From Lysinibacillus telephonicus (GTDB taxonomy: Bacteria; Bacillota; Bacilli; Bacillales_A; Planococcaceae), in NCBI RefSeq assembly GCF_003966145.1, contig NZ_RXNR01000014.1:1-64000 (forward strand): 64,000 nucleotides of DNA. Reading direction: 5' to 3'. This document shows, piece by piece, positions 26,600 to 35,712 of this stretch (position 1 is the stretch's first letter; the number at the start of each line of letters is the position of its first letter). Below the pieces are notes generated by a model, which made no database searches, was not told the DNA's origin, and was given only the letters and a program-made list of their open reading frames with translations. The translations under genes were made by a program, and so were the position numbers.

Positions 26600-28048
26600 A
26601 TGGGAGCTATTAACGGAAATGAGTTCATTAACCGAGTAAACCAACTAAAAAATGAAATTTGGTTTGACGGCCAAAAGATTGAAGGTTTAATCTCCGAGCA
26701 TTCTGCCTTTAAAGGAATTATTCAAGAAAAAGCCGCCCTTTATGATTTACAACTAAATCCTAAATTTAAAAATGAAATGACTTTTCTCTCACCTGAAACA
26801 GGTGACTCAATTGGACTTTCTTTTTTGCAGCCAAAATCTAAAGAAGATTTAATAAAAAGGCGGAAAATGATTGAACATTGGGCAAAGCAAACTTATGGAA
26901 TAATGGGGAGAAGCCCTGATTACTTGAATACTGTTTTAATGAGTTTTGCTTCTTCGGCCGGCTTTTTAGAAGGAAAAGAGAATTGCTATCCAGAAAATCT
27001 TATAAAATTTTTTAAATATGCTAGAGAGAAAGACTTATCATTCACACATACATTTATTAGCCCACAAGTGAATCGATCTCATCTTTATTTAGAGAATAGC
27101 GATGAACCGATCGCTGCAAAAGTTGTGGATGTAAGCGAAGATGGGATTGTCATTAAAGGGGCGCGCTTACTTGCTACTCAAGGCGGTATAACAGATGAAG
27201 TATTAGTTTTTAGTGTAGGCAGATTTATTTTTAATGAAGATGAAGCCTTTGCTTTCTCAATCCCATCTAATACAAAAGGATTAAAATTTATATGTCGGGA
27301 CATATTTGCTGGAGGGACTTCTCATTTTGACCATCCTTTAAGCTCTCGATTCGAAGAAATGGACTCAATTGTTGTCTTTGACAATGTTTTAGTCCCTTGG
27401 GAAAGAGTATTTTATTATGATAATGGCGAGGTAGCAGAAGACTTCATCATTAAAAGTTCCTTTCATGCTTTTGCTAAACATCAAGTAGTAACTAGACAAA
27501 TTGTAAAAACTGAATTTTTATTAGGGATTGCGCAGCTGCTTATCGAGACAATTAATATTGGTGAATATCAGCACATACATGATAAAGTATCAGAAATCAT
27601 TGCTGGTCTTGAGACTATGAAGGCATTGCTGGAAAGAGCAGAAAATAATGCTTCTTTAGATGAATTTGGGTTTATGCGTCCTGATATTTTCCCACTAAAA
27701 GTAGCTGGTTATATTTTCCCTAAAATTTATCCTCGCTTTACTGAAATTATTCAGTTAATTGGTGCTAGTGGAATGATTACTTTACCAACAGAAAAAGCTT
27801 TTCAGTCAAGTATACGTCCAGACTTAAATCAGTATCTTCAAGGAGCTACGAAATCAGCTGAAGATCGAGTAAAAATATTTCGTTTAGCTTGGGATTTAAC
27901 GATGAGTTCATTTGGAACAAGGCAAACTCAATATGAGCGATACTTTTTCGGTGATCCTATTAGGATATCTAGTGATTTATATAAGAGTTTTCCTAAAGAA
28001 GAATATGTAAAAAATGTTAGTCAATTTTTAAATTTAAAAGAATCGTAG
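26600..28048 (+). CDS. 4-hydroxyphenylacetate 3-hydroxylase (HpaB/PvcC) family monooxygenase
   Basis: The 482-residue protein has the HpaB architecture. An N-terminal domain contains a segment like RSPDYLN, and a central acyl-CoA-dehydrogenase-like beta domain contains SFTHTFISPQVNR, the family's substrate and FADH2 loop. A C-terminal four-helix domain ends with HQVVTRQIVKTEFLLGIAQ and YPRFTEIIQLIGASGMITLP. The family hydroxylates phenols with FADH2 supplied by a separate reductase. AGGAGTGG precedes the ATG. No reductase or aromatic-degradation gene is adjacent; a flavin-reductase-like gene lies at 39.3 kb. The substrate is unknown. Confidence 0.85.
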   Translation: MGAINGNEFINRVNQLKNEIWFDGQKIEGLISEHSAFKGIIQEKAALYDLQLNPKFKNEMTFLSPETGDSIGLSFLQPKSKEDLIKRRKMIEHWAKQTYGIMGRSPDYLNTVLMSFASSAGFLEGKENCYPENLIKFFKYAREKDLSFTHTFISPQVNRSHLYLENSDEPIAAKVVDVSEDGIVIKGARLLATQGGITDEVLVFSVGRFIFNEDEAFAFSIPSNTKGLKFICRDIFAGGTSHFDHPLSSRFEEMDSIVVFDNVLVPWERVFYYDNGEVAEDFIIKSSFHAFAKHQVVTRQIVKTEFLLGIAQLLIETINIGEYQHIHDKVSEIIAGLETMKALLERAENNASLDEFGFMRPDIFPLKVAGYIFPKIYPRFTEIIQLIGASGMITLPTEKAFQSSIRPDLNQYLQGATKSAEDRVKIFRLAWDLTMSSFGTRQTQYERYFFGDPIRISSDLYKSFPKEEYVKNVSQFLNLKES

Positions 28049-28147
28049 TTGTTTACAATTTTAAAGGGGCTTCCCCAAAAAATAAAATATATTCCTATTT
28101 AAGTTTTCTTAATAGTTCTGCTAACAGAAGCTATAGAAACATACAAA

Positions 28148-28193
28148 AAAGGATAGATGTAAAAAGAGTTCATACCTTTTTCATCTATCCTTT
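28148..28193. terminator. Terminator between the HpaB-like gene and the csbA block
   Basis: AAAGGATAGATG (28148-28159) pairs with CATCTATCCTTT (28182-28193). A nested AAAAAG/CTTTTT pairing lies in the loop. It sits between convergent genes and can serve both. Confidence 0.7.
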
Positions 28194-28199
28194 AACTTT

Positions 28200-28442
28200 T
28201 TAATCTTTATTTATCCCGCGCTGTACCATCTGTGTAGCAAACCAAAAACCAGCCGTTAATGACAGTGCATCAACTACAAAAATAAGGGGCGGTGATGTGT
28301 ACCCTGCGTATACTGAAGCAGCGATTAAAGCAATTGATAATAGTAAAGCAACGTAATGATTATACGTAATTCTTGTTAACAGAATAACGATCATGCCTGG
28401 TAAAAATAATGCTAGTATTATTTTTAAAATAATTGATTCCAT
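28200..28442 (-). CDS. csbA: CsbA-like membrane protein
   Basis: The 80-residue protein has about three short hydrophobic helices, including ILALFLPGMIVILLTRITYNHYVALLLSIALIA. Length, sequence style and position at the end of the ctpB-minJ block match CsbA, a sigma-B-controlled membrane protein of unknown function in Bacillus subtilis. AGAGGGGC lies before the ATG. The minJ gene ends 33 bp upstream. Confidence 0.75.
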   Translation of the reverse strand: MESIILKIILALFLPGMIVILLTRITYNHYVALLLSIALIAASVYAGYTSPPLIFVVDALSLTAGFWFATQMVQRGINKD

Positions 28443-28475
28443 AACAAGCCCCTCTTGTCACGAACAAAATTACTA

Positions 28476-29645
28476 TTATTCTGCAATTAAAAGTCCAATA
28501 CGGTGATGATCACCACTATGAACTACATGTTGTGTTAATCGAACTTCATTTTGATGATTTAATACTTCTAAACGACAATGTGCAGCATTGATTTGCAGTG
28601 CTTCATACAATTGACGCTCTGAATGTACTTCTACTCCATTCACTTTTCGGATTACTTCGCCTATTCCTAAGCCCATTTTTTCAGCCGGAGAGTTTGGCAA
28701 TACCCCAGCAATCATTACACCATTTGATTTTGCAGATACTGCGTAAACATCCTTCTGTTCACGTATTGTAAACCGAATCGAAATAATGATGCGAGCGATT
28801 GCTCCAACTATTAATACAGCCAAGCCAATTAACGGTTCAAAGTAAGCTGCAAGACCACCGATTATGATTAGCTCACCTAAAATAAGTACTGTACGACCTA
28901 ACTTCGGATATAAATAGACAGGCAACGTATGGCGTGTCACTTGTTGGAAGCCTAGTATTACAGGAAATAATACGAGTGAAAAACGGTCAGCACCTAAAGA
29001 AAATTGAGGCCACCATGGAAAATATGCTGCGAGTGCATCACCTGGTACAACAAAAAAGATTGGTAATAGCCAAACTTTTTTACTTAGAAAAGCAACAGCC
29101 TTTAAACCGCGCTTCGAATTTTCGATTATTGGCGAAGCATATTTTGCACCGTTTTTACGAATTAACAAGCCCTCTGCTACAAGTAAAAGTCCAGCTAGGA
29201 TAGCTGCTGTAACAGAAGCCCCCTCATTTACCTCTATTCCATTAACTGTCAGACCAAATAAAGTAAATGACCAATTCTGCATATTCATAACCATTAAAAT
29301 GATTATGCTAGCTGCAAATAATATAATCGGCGAAAGTAAATGAAAGACATAAACTACAAGAGCTATGAAACTAGCAATCGTCACTACGTATAAAAATTGT
29401 GTTGGCAATGTTAGCCCGAAAACAACAGAAACAATCGAAATAATAAGGGAGATGAGCAACCCTTCCTTTAGTAATCCAATTGCCTCAGACCAACCCCATA
29501 AAATACGGATATGGAAAAATTTTCTCTCTCGTTTGACACGACGATAGCCTAAAAAAATTGCCATTAAAATTACTATATAAAATAATGGATTTATAAACAT
29601 CCGACCAATTGATATAGCAACCTCTCTTAATATATCAGTTATCAT
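28476..29645 (-). CDS. minJ: MinJ-like topological determinant of cell division (PDZ membrane protein)
   Basis: The 389-residue protein has about eight membrane helices (residues 15-295) followed by a C-terminal PDZ domain (about 305-385, with VLPNSPAEKMGLGIGEVIRKVNG). This is the layout of MinJ, which links MinD to DivIVA at the poles and septum in Bacillus. Its place between ctpB and csbA is also that of minJ. GGCGGTGG precedes the ATG. Confidence 0.85.
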   Translation of the reverse strand: MITDILREVAISIGRMFINPLFYIVILMAIFLGYRRVKRERKFFHIRILWGWSEAIGLLKEGLLISLIISIVSVVFGLTLPTQFLYVVTIASFIALVVYVFHLLSPIILFAASIIILMVMNMQNWSFTLFGLTVNGIEVNEGASVTAAILAGLLLVAEGLLIRKNGAKYASPIIENSKRGLKAVAFLSKKVWLLPIFFVVPGDALAAYFPWWPQFSLGADRFSLVLFPVILGFQQVTRHTLPVYLYPKLGRTVLILGELIIIGGLAAYFEPLIGLAVLIVGAIARIIISIRFTIREQKDVYAVSAKSNGVMIAGVLPNSPAEKMGLGIGEVIRKVNGVEVHSERQLYEALQINAAHCRLEVLNHQNEVRLTQHVVHSGDHHRIGLLIAE

Positions 29646-29770
29646 TTTTCCACCGCCTGTTTACTACTAATACTGTCATTGTATCAAACGAGAATACAGT
29701 TGCGTAGATAAAAACTTACTATTTTTCTATTAAGCTTCTGAATATAATTAAATTTAGGTATAAGATAAAA

Positions 29771-31216
29771 TCAAATATCACCTTGTAAACGATGCAACAT
29801 AACACTTAAGCCCATATTTAATTGAACATCATTATCTTCATTTTCTTTATAAGCTGTTACCTGCTCACGGATAGTGGAGAAGAAGGCATCATCCATATGT
29901 CGTCCTTTTCTTAAATCATTTTGTTCACGGAATAACGCCACTGCTTGAGCAGTATCTTCATCATAGAAACCATCTGTTCTTTCAATTGTATAACCTAACC
30001 CATTTAATATTTTTTGTGTATACGCAATTTCTTCACTAAAATCGCCCTCTCCAAATTCCCCACTTAATGGAATAATTTCCATTGAGTATAAAGGGTGTTG
30101 TTCTACCTCAATGTCAGCCTTAATTCCTTTTCCATGAATCCATTCTCTATTTGGCGTTAACCATTTATTTGTAGATAGCTTTAATTCGCCTCCATTTTTT
30201 AAATCCCAAGTTTCTTGAACAGTGCCTTTTCCAAAGCTCTTAACACCTACTATCAATGCTCGCTCCCAGCTTTGTAATGCACCAGCCATAACTTCACTTG
30301 CCGAAGCACTTCCTTCATTTTGCATTAGGATAATTGGGAGCTTTTTCATTTTATCTAAATATTGTTTTTCTTCATCAATCTGTTCAGTTTTTAATTCTTC
30401 CATAGCACCTTGACCATTTTGCATATAAGCAAATACTGTATTCTTATCTTCTATACTACTTACGACAGCAGCTACGCTATGTAAATATCCACCTGGATTA
30501 TCCCGCAAATCAACGATTAACCCTTCTACATCTTTGCCAATTAATTTTTTTGTTTCTCTAATCCACTCTTCAGCAGTTTTTTCTCCAAACATTGAAATAG
30601 ATATGTAGCCAATATCTGTCTCTCCAACTGTTAAAACTTTAGATTCAACTGTTTTATTATCAATTTCAGCACGCACGACACTTACTTTTATATGACGTTC
30701 AGTGCTTGGACGATATAAGACGAGCGTGACTTTTTCACCTTTCTCTCCTTGAATAAGCTGCATTACTTCACCAATTGTTTTTCCTTCAAGGCGTTCGTTA
30801 TCTACTTGAACGATTTCGTCAAAAGGACGAATACCAGCTTTTTCTGCTGGCGACGATTTCACAGGAGACACAACTATAAATTTTCCATTCTTCTCTGTAA
30901 TTTCAATTCCTATACCAACTCTTTGTCCAGCTAATGTCTGCTTTTGAATAGCTGCTTCCTTCGCTGTATAGTACGTACTATAAGGATCTTTTATGGCGTT
31001 TGCCATCCCTCGCAAAGCCCCTTCTACAATCACATCTTCGCTTGTACCATACACAGATTTTTCTTTAATAAGTGAAAATGCTTGATCAATTACTGTAACA
31101 TCGCTTACAGTTGTTGTCTCATTCCCCTTACTCATTGACCACTTCTGCCATAGAAAAAAGCAAGCGATAACTAAAGTTACTACAGCAACACATAAAAAAA
31201 TTCGACTCTTTCGCAT
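29771..31216 (-). CDS. ctpB: S41 carboxyl-terminal processing protease CtpB
   Basis: The 481-residue protein has an N-terminal signal/anchor helix and a PDZ domain (about 98-170; VVSPVKSSPAEKAGIRPFDEIV). The S41 catalytic domain has S305 in GSASASE, K330 in SFGKG and Q334, the triad spacing of CtpB. A peptidoglycan-binding-1 domain closes the protein (about 400-455). In Bacillus subtilis CtpB cleaves SpoIVFA to release sigma-K processing during sporulation. AGGAGGAAAAG precedes the ATG. The gene sits just upstream of minJ, as expected. Confidence 0.9.
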   Translation of the reverse strand: MRKSRIFLCVAVVTLVIACFFLWQKWSMSKGNETTTVSDVTVIDQAFSLIKEKSVYGTSEDVIVEGALRGMANAIKDPYSTYYTAKEAAIQKQTLAGQRVGIGIEITEKNGKFIVVSPVKSSPAEKAGIRPFDEIVQVDNERLEGKTIGEVMQLIQGEKGEKVTLVLYRPSTERHIKVSVVRAEIDNKTVESKVLTVGETDIGYISISMFGEKTAEEWIRETKKLIGKDVEGLIVDLRDNPGGYLHSVAAVVSSIEDKNTVFAYMQNGQGAMEELKTEQIDEEKQYLDKMKKLPIILMQNEGSASASEVMAGALQSWERALIVGVKSFGKGTVQETWDLKNGGELKLSTNKWLTPNREWIHGKGIKADIEVEQHPLYSMEIIPLSGEFGEGDFSEEIAYTQKILNGLGYTIERTDGFYDEDTAQAVALFREQNDLRKGRHMDDAFFSTIREQVTAYKENEDNDVQLNMGLSVMLHRLQGDI

Positions 31217-31301
31217 TTCTTTTCCTCCTCTCGTTCAATCTATGAAAAAACAATAGGGGATAACACATTACTAAGAGCCGAATTTTATAATTTTAAATTG
31301 A

Positions 31302-31333
31302 GGATGCCTAGATAATTAAATATTCTAGCATCC
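31302..31333 (-). terminator. Hairpin downstream of the TlpA-like gene
   Basis: GGATGCCTAGA pairs with TCTAGCATCC with one bulged base. On the minus strand the following sequence is A/T-rich (TCAATTTAAAAT). It lies about 120 bp past the stop at 31455. Confidence 0.55.
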
Positions 31334-31454
31334 CCCTTGCTTATTGTTGGATTATTTGCTTAAAGCATTACTGCTACAATTGGTTCATTTACTTTGCAGG
31401 AAAAGCAATAAAGTATAATCCTAACCTTAGCTTTTGAAATCGCATCTATGGTCA

Positions 31455-32027
31455 TTAATCTAAACTTGATGCATATTTTTTTAAAGCTTTTTGGTTTAAT
31501 GGTCCAACGATATGATGCTGAATCCGTCCTTTACTATCAATCATAAAGGTAGAAGGAATTGTCAGCACTTGATAGGTCGAACTTAATTTATCTTCTTCCA
31601 TTAAAAGAATTGGGAATGTTAGCTCATAGCTATCTATAAAATGCTGGATGGTCTCTCTTGAGCCATCTGTATATGTTAGATTAACTCCTATAATTTCGAC
31701 ATTCTCTTCTTCAGCATATTTTTCATAATACTCCTGTAAATGAGGCATTTCTTCTTTGCATGGAGGACACCACGTTGCCCAGAAATTTAAAATTACCTTC
31801 TTGCCTTTTAGATCTGATAAAGTGTAGCTTTCTCCCGATAGTGTCTTTAATGTAAAATCAGGGGCGATTTGTCCCCTTTCTAATCCTTCTTCTCCAAGTT
31901 CCATTTCATAGCCGAGCGTACTATCATTTATTGCCTCACTCGCTTCAATTTGTTTCTTTATATAAGTACCAAGCATAATGACAACTAGCAGCATTACAAT
32001 CAATAGACCAATTGTTTTCTTCTTCAT
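31455..32027 (-). CDS. TlpA/ResA-like membrane-anchored thioredoxin
   Basis: The start is placed at ATG 32027 (MKKKTIGLL), preceded by GGAGAGTGG; a longer frame upstream has no ribosome site. The 190-residue protein has one membrane anchor (residues 5-22) and an extracytoplasmic thioredoxin fold (about 52-185) with active site WCPPC (C87, C90) in FWATWCPPCKEEM. Such proteins reduce apocytochrome c or other disulfides outside the cell. It is inserted between the ctpB and M23 hydrolase genes of the division block, a place where Bacillus subtilis has no such gene as far as I recall. Its substrate is unknown. Confidence 0.85.
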   Translation of the reverse strand: MKKKTIGLLIVMLLVVIMLGTYIKKQIEASEAINDSTLGYEMELGEEGLERGQIAPDFTLKTLSGESYTLSDLKGKKVILNFWATWCPPCKEEMPHLQEYYEKYAEEENVEIIGVNLTYTDGSRETIQHFIDSYELTFPILLMEEDKLSSTYQVLTIPSTFMIDSKGRIQHHIVGPLNQKALKKYASSLD

Positions 32028-32240
32028 TTTCCACTCTCCGATAGAAAAATTTTTCATCATTGGTGATTTTCTAATAACAAGAATATCATAATTGGCCATC
32101 AAAAGTACAAAACGCTAGTGTATTCTTAAATCTGGTTTAGTCAAAAATGGCAAAGTATAGCTCTGTGGTGTATGGTTAGGCCGTTTACCTCAAGAAAATT
32201 ATAATCTCTAACTTTTTTAAAATTTCCTTCACAAAATAAA

Positions 32241-32277
32241 AACAGGCTAAGTTGTGATAATCACAACTTAGCCTGTT
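32241..32277 (-). terminator. Strong intrinsic terminator after the M23 hydrolase gene
   Basis: A perfect 17-bp stem (32241-32257 with 32261-32277) has a 3-nt loop. On the minus strand it is followed by TTTATTTTGTG. It should end the ftsE-ftsX-hydrolase transcript. Confidence 0.85.
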
Positions 32278-32287
32278 GTTTTCTTTT

Positions 32288-33544
32288 TTATAATGGGATA
32301 TAGCGTAATGGGTTTACATTGCCTGCTTTTTGACCTTTCCAAGGACCGATATGAACCTCGAAATGTAAATGAGACCCTGTAGATCGTCCCGTATTACCCA
32401 TTTGTGCAATTTGTTGACCTTTGTCAACAACATCTCCAACACCCACATTATACGAGCTTAAGTGTGCATAAACTGTCGTATAGATTTCCCCACCCATCGA
32501 ATGGGTAATAATAACGACATTACCGTAAGTAGAAAGTGGTCCTGCATAAACTACGGAACCGCCTGCAGCAGCTACAATTGGTGTACCGATAGAGTTCGCT
32601 AGGTCAATTCCGTAGTGGAATTCAGGTCCATAACCTAAATTTCGCCAGCCATAACCGCTTGTTAGGCGACCATTTGTAGGTTTTGTCCAAGAACCATCCG
32701 AAACAGCTGGTAAAGAACCGCCACCACTTTGTTGTTGTTCACGTTGGCGCGCCAATTCAATTTGACGCTGCTGTTCTTTCATAATTTGCTCTTGAAGTTC
32801 ATCACTTACTTCTAATGCTTCTGAATATTCTTCTTCTAATAATTTTTTCTCGCTTGCAAGTTTTTCTTGCTCTGCCTCTAGCTCATCAATTAATTTATTC
32901 TTTTCTTCTTTCTGTGAATTAAGTGAAGACTTTAATTCTTCTAGCTTGGCCTTGTCAGATTCAAGCTTTTTCTTCGTATTCTCTAATTCAAGCTTTTGTT
33001 CTTCTAATTTTTCTTTGTCATTTTTTTGATCGCGCATAATTTGGCGATCCGCTTCCATTAATGTATTAACCGCTGAGAATCGGTCAATAAAATCTACAAA
33101 GCTATTAGCTCCTAATAATACGTCTAAATAACTAACAGAACCATTAGCTTGAATCGCTCTTGCTCGCTCTTGAAGAAGTTCATCACGTTGTTCAATTTTT
33201 TCCTGAAGCTTTGCAATTTCTTCCTGTAATGCTTCAATCTCTGCCTCTGCAGTTTTGATTTCCTTAGATACTTCCGCGATGTCTTCATTTGTTTTAGTGA
33301 TTTTTTCGCCAAGCTTCTTAATTTGAGCAAGCAGTTGGTCTTGTTTATTTTCAACTATTTTAAGTTGATTCGTTTTATTTTTAATTTGACTATTAAGTTC
33401 ATCTTTTTTCTGTTCAACTTGTGATTTTTGATCCTTTAAATCTGACAAACTTGCAGCATATGTAATAGGCATTTGTATAAAAAGCAACATTGCTAAAGCT
33501 GCCATGAAAATTTGGAATGGCTTTTTTTTCATGAGTTTCAACAT
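32288..33544 (-). CDS. Secreted M23 peptidoglycan hydrolase with coiled coil (CwlO/EnvC-like position)
   Basis: The 418-residue protein has a signal peptide (to about residue 30) and a long Glu/Lys/Gln coiled coil (about 32-270) with the SYLDVLLGANSFVDFIDR segment typical of FtsX-interacting hydrolases. A short Gly-rich linker leads to an M23/LytM domain with the whole active site: H310 and D314 (FHYGID), H361 (YAHL) and H394 (HLHFEV). It should cleave peptide crosslinks of the wall. The gene follows ftsX by 57 bp, so FtsEX is the likely activator. In Bacillus subtilis that role belongs to CwlO, whose catalytic domain is NlpC/P60 instead. AAAGGAGTC precedes the ATG. Confidence 0.88.
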   Translation of the reverse strand: MLKLMKKKPFQIFMAALAMLLFIQMPITYAASLSDLKDQKSQVEQKKDELNSQIKNKTNQLKIVENKQDQLLAQIKKLGEKITKTNEDIAEVSKEIKTAEAEIEALQEEIAKLQEKIEQRDELLQERARAIQANGSVSYLDVLLGANSFVDFIDRFSAVNTLMEADRQIMRDQKNDKEKLEEQKLELENTKKKLESDKAKLEELKSSLNSQKEEKNKLIDELEAEQEKLASEKKLLEEEYSEALEVSDELQEQIMKEQQRQIELARQREQQQSGGGSLPAVSDGSWTKPTNGRLTSGYGWRNLGYGPEFHYGIDLANSIGTPIVAAAGGSVVYAGPLSTYGNVVIITHSMGGEIYTTVYAHLSSYNVGVGDVVDKGQQIAQMGNTGRSTGSHLHFEVHIGPWKGQKAGNVNPLRYIPL

Positions 33545-33600
33545 TAAAGACTCCTTTCCATTTTTAATCTACAATTCTACTTTTTCGCGATGAAATACTG

Positions 33601-34503
33601 TTAAATTTTTAAAAACTTTCGAACAGACATAAAACTTCCCCAAATACCAATCAATATCCCAAGTATTAGCAACAATGCGTTAACTTGATATAGTAATGGT
33701 GTCACATTAAGCATTTGCAGCAGTTCTCCGTGTAGTCTCGGTTCTAAAATGTTGTACACATTGTAGTAAACAATGGATACCACAACCATTGGTATGATTG
33801 CACCTAAAACTCCCAACCACATTCCTTCCAGCACAAATGGGATGCGAACAAATGAATTTGTTGCCCCTACTAATTTCATAATTTCAATTTCATCCTTACG
33901 AGCAATAATCGTAATACGAATCGTATTTGAGATTAAGAATATTGCTGTAAAAAGCAGACCTAAAATTAACACTAAGCCGACATTTCTACTTGTGTTTAAA
34001 ACACTAAATAATTTTTCTACTTTACCTTCTCCGTATACAACGTCATATGTATTATCGAATTTCTCTATTTTTTTCGCGACAGCCGCAGTTTGTTGAGGAT
34101 CTGCTGCTTTAACATAAAGAACGTTCCGTAAAGGGTTGCTTTGTTCAAAAAGACTTAAATCATCACCGAAGTCTTCAATTAAATTGTTTAGCTCCTGTTC
34201 TTTAGATGAGTAAACAACTTCTTCAACATCAGGCAAGCTTTTAATTTCTTTCATCAGCTTTTCTTCAGCTGCTTTCGCTTCGGTAGGGTCTTCAATAATT
34301 TCAATAAGCACACGAATTTCTACATCATTTTCAATATCGTCTGCTAATTTGTTTAAATTCATCATAATTACTGTAAAAACACCAACTAATAAAAGGGTAA
34401 CTGTTACAGCACTTATGGAAGCGAATGTCATCCACCCATTACGATTTAACGATTTAAGACTTTCTCGGAAATGACGACGTATTGTTCTACCCTTCATAGC
34501 CAT
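33601..34503 (-). CDS. ftsX: Cell-division ABC transporter permease-like protein FtsX
   Basis: The start is placed at ATG 34503 (MAMKGRTIRRHFRESLKSL), with GGAGGTGA five bases upstream; ATG 34497 two codons later is an alternative. The protein (about 300 residues) has an N-terminal helix, a large extracytoplasmic loop (about 45-165), and three further helices including LVLILGLLFTAIFLISNTIRITI. FtsX relays ATP hydrolysis by FtsE to a wall hydrolase, which here is the next gene. The start overlaps the end of ftsE by 17 bp, so the two are translationally coupled. Confidence 0.93.
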   Translation of the reverse strand: MAMKGRTIRRHFRESLKSLNRNGWMTFASISAVTVTLLLVGVFTVIMMNLNKLADDIENDVEIRVLIEIIEDPTEAKAAEEKLMKEIKSLPDVEEVVYSSKEQELNNLIEDFGDDLSLFEQSNPLRNVLYVKAADPQQTAAVAKKIEKFDNTYDVVYGEGKVEKLFSVLNTSRNVGLVLILGLLFTAIFLISNTIRITIIARKDEIEIMKLVGATNSFVRIPFVLEGMWLGVLGAIIPMVVVSIVYYNVYNILEPRLHGELLQMLNVTPLLYQVNALLLILGILIGIWGSFMSVRKFLKI

Positions 34504-35173
34504 AGTCACCTCCGTATACATCACGGACAATCATGCCACCCTCAATGGCGATAACGCGTTTACGGATTGTATTAACAATTTCGCGATTATGTGTCGCCAT
34601 TACAATTGTCGTGCCACGTGCATTTATTTCTTCAAATATGTTCATAATTTCCCATGAAGTTTCAGGATCAAGGTTTCCTGTAGGCTCGTCCGCAATAACA
34701 ACTTTAGGCATGTTCACAATTGAACGCGCTATTGATACCCGTTGCTGCTCTCCACCAGAAAGCTCACTTGGCAACATCCGGACTTTATGCTTTAAGCCAA
34801 CTAATTCTAAAACTTCCATTACACGTTTGCGAATTGCTTTCGGCTGCTCTTCTATAACTTCTAGAGCATATGCTACATTTTCGTAAACATTTAGACGAGG
34901 AAGTAATTTAAAGTCTTGGAATACAACTCCCAGCTGACGTCTAAAATATGGTACACGATTATTCTTAAGCGTCGATATATTCGTTCCAGCGATAATTACA
35001 TCACCTGAAGACGGTTTTTCTTCGCGATACATTAATTTAATAAAAGTAGATTTCCCAGCACCGCTTGGACCTACTACGTAAACAAATTCACCTTTTTTTA
35101 TATCAACGGTAATACCGTTTACTGCTACTACTCCGTTAGGGTACTTTTTGACCACATTATTCATTTGGATCAT
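34487..35173 (-). CDS. ftsE: Cell-division ATP-binding protein FtsE
   Basis: The 228-residue ATPase has Walker A GPSGAGKST (35-43), the Q-loop GVVFQDFKLLPRLNVYENVA, the signature LSGGEQQRVSIARS and Walker B VVIADEPTGNLDP, all as in FtsE. It works with FtsX at the membrane to activate peptidoglycan hydrolysis during growth or sporulation. TAGGTGG precedes the ATG. It is the first gene of the division block in this window. Confidence 0.95.
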   Translation of the reverse strand: MIQMNNVVKKYPNGVVAVNGITVDIKKGEFVYVVGPSGAGKSTFIKLMYREEKPSSGDVIIAGTNISTLKNNRVPYFRRQLGVVFQDFKLLPRLNVYENVAYALEVIEEQPKAIRKRVMEVLELVGLKHKVRMLPSELSGGEQQRVSIARSIVNMPKVVIADEPTGNLDPETSWEIMNIFEEINARGTTIVMATHNREIVNTIRKRVIAIEGGMIVRDVYGGDYGYEG

Positions 35174-35712
35174 TAACTAAACCACCTAAGTTCTATTAAA
35201 TAAATTTTTTCACTCACCAACCATTATAGCACTCATTTAATCTATTTTTATTACATTTTCTTTTCATTATTATGGGTATTACTCAAAGATTTATGGAAGC
35301 TGTCATATTACTTGTGAAATATGCACTATTAATATTTTGTTATTCTATTTTTTTCTATAAAATTTAACAGTTGCATTGTAAATTATTCCATAAAGGGGCA
35401 AGAATCCCTTCTATTTTTCATTAATTTCTAAAAAAATACAAAAATAGCATATATTAAATTAAAAATAAATGTACTTCTAAATGTCATGCACCAAGCCTCA
35501 GATGACTTAAAAGCTTAACCTAGATATCTAAGTGCCTGAACAACAATTTGTCCTTAAATGAAAATAGACGCATTTCCAAAAGAAACGCGCCCTTAAGTCG
35601 AATATGATTATTTCTTCTTTTTTGTTTTTATGTATTTTTGCATCAAGAATCCTGCATCATATACCGATTTTAGCCCCTTAGTTAATAACACTAGAGAAAT
35701 TCCATTCGTCCA
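35174..35712. other. Intergenic region upstream of ftsE
   Basis: No supported gene lies here. The right part holds the hairpin at 35567-35591 that ends the DinB gene; the left end should hold the ftsE promoter. In Bacillus subtilis I recall a cytochrome gene (cccB) upstream of ftsE; none is present here. Confidence 0.4.
35567..35591 (-). terminator. GACGC-type hairpin after the DinB gene
   Basis: GACGCATTTC pairs with GAAACGCGCC (two wobble pairs). On the minus strand it is followed by TATTTTC. It belongs to a set of four alike hairpins that follow four minus-strand genes between 35.5 and 38.7 kb. Confidence 0.55.
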
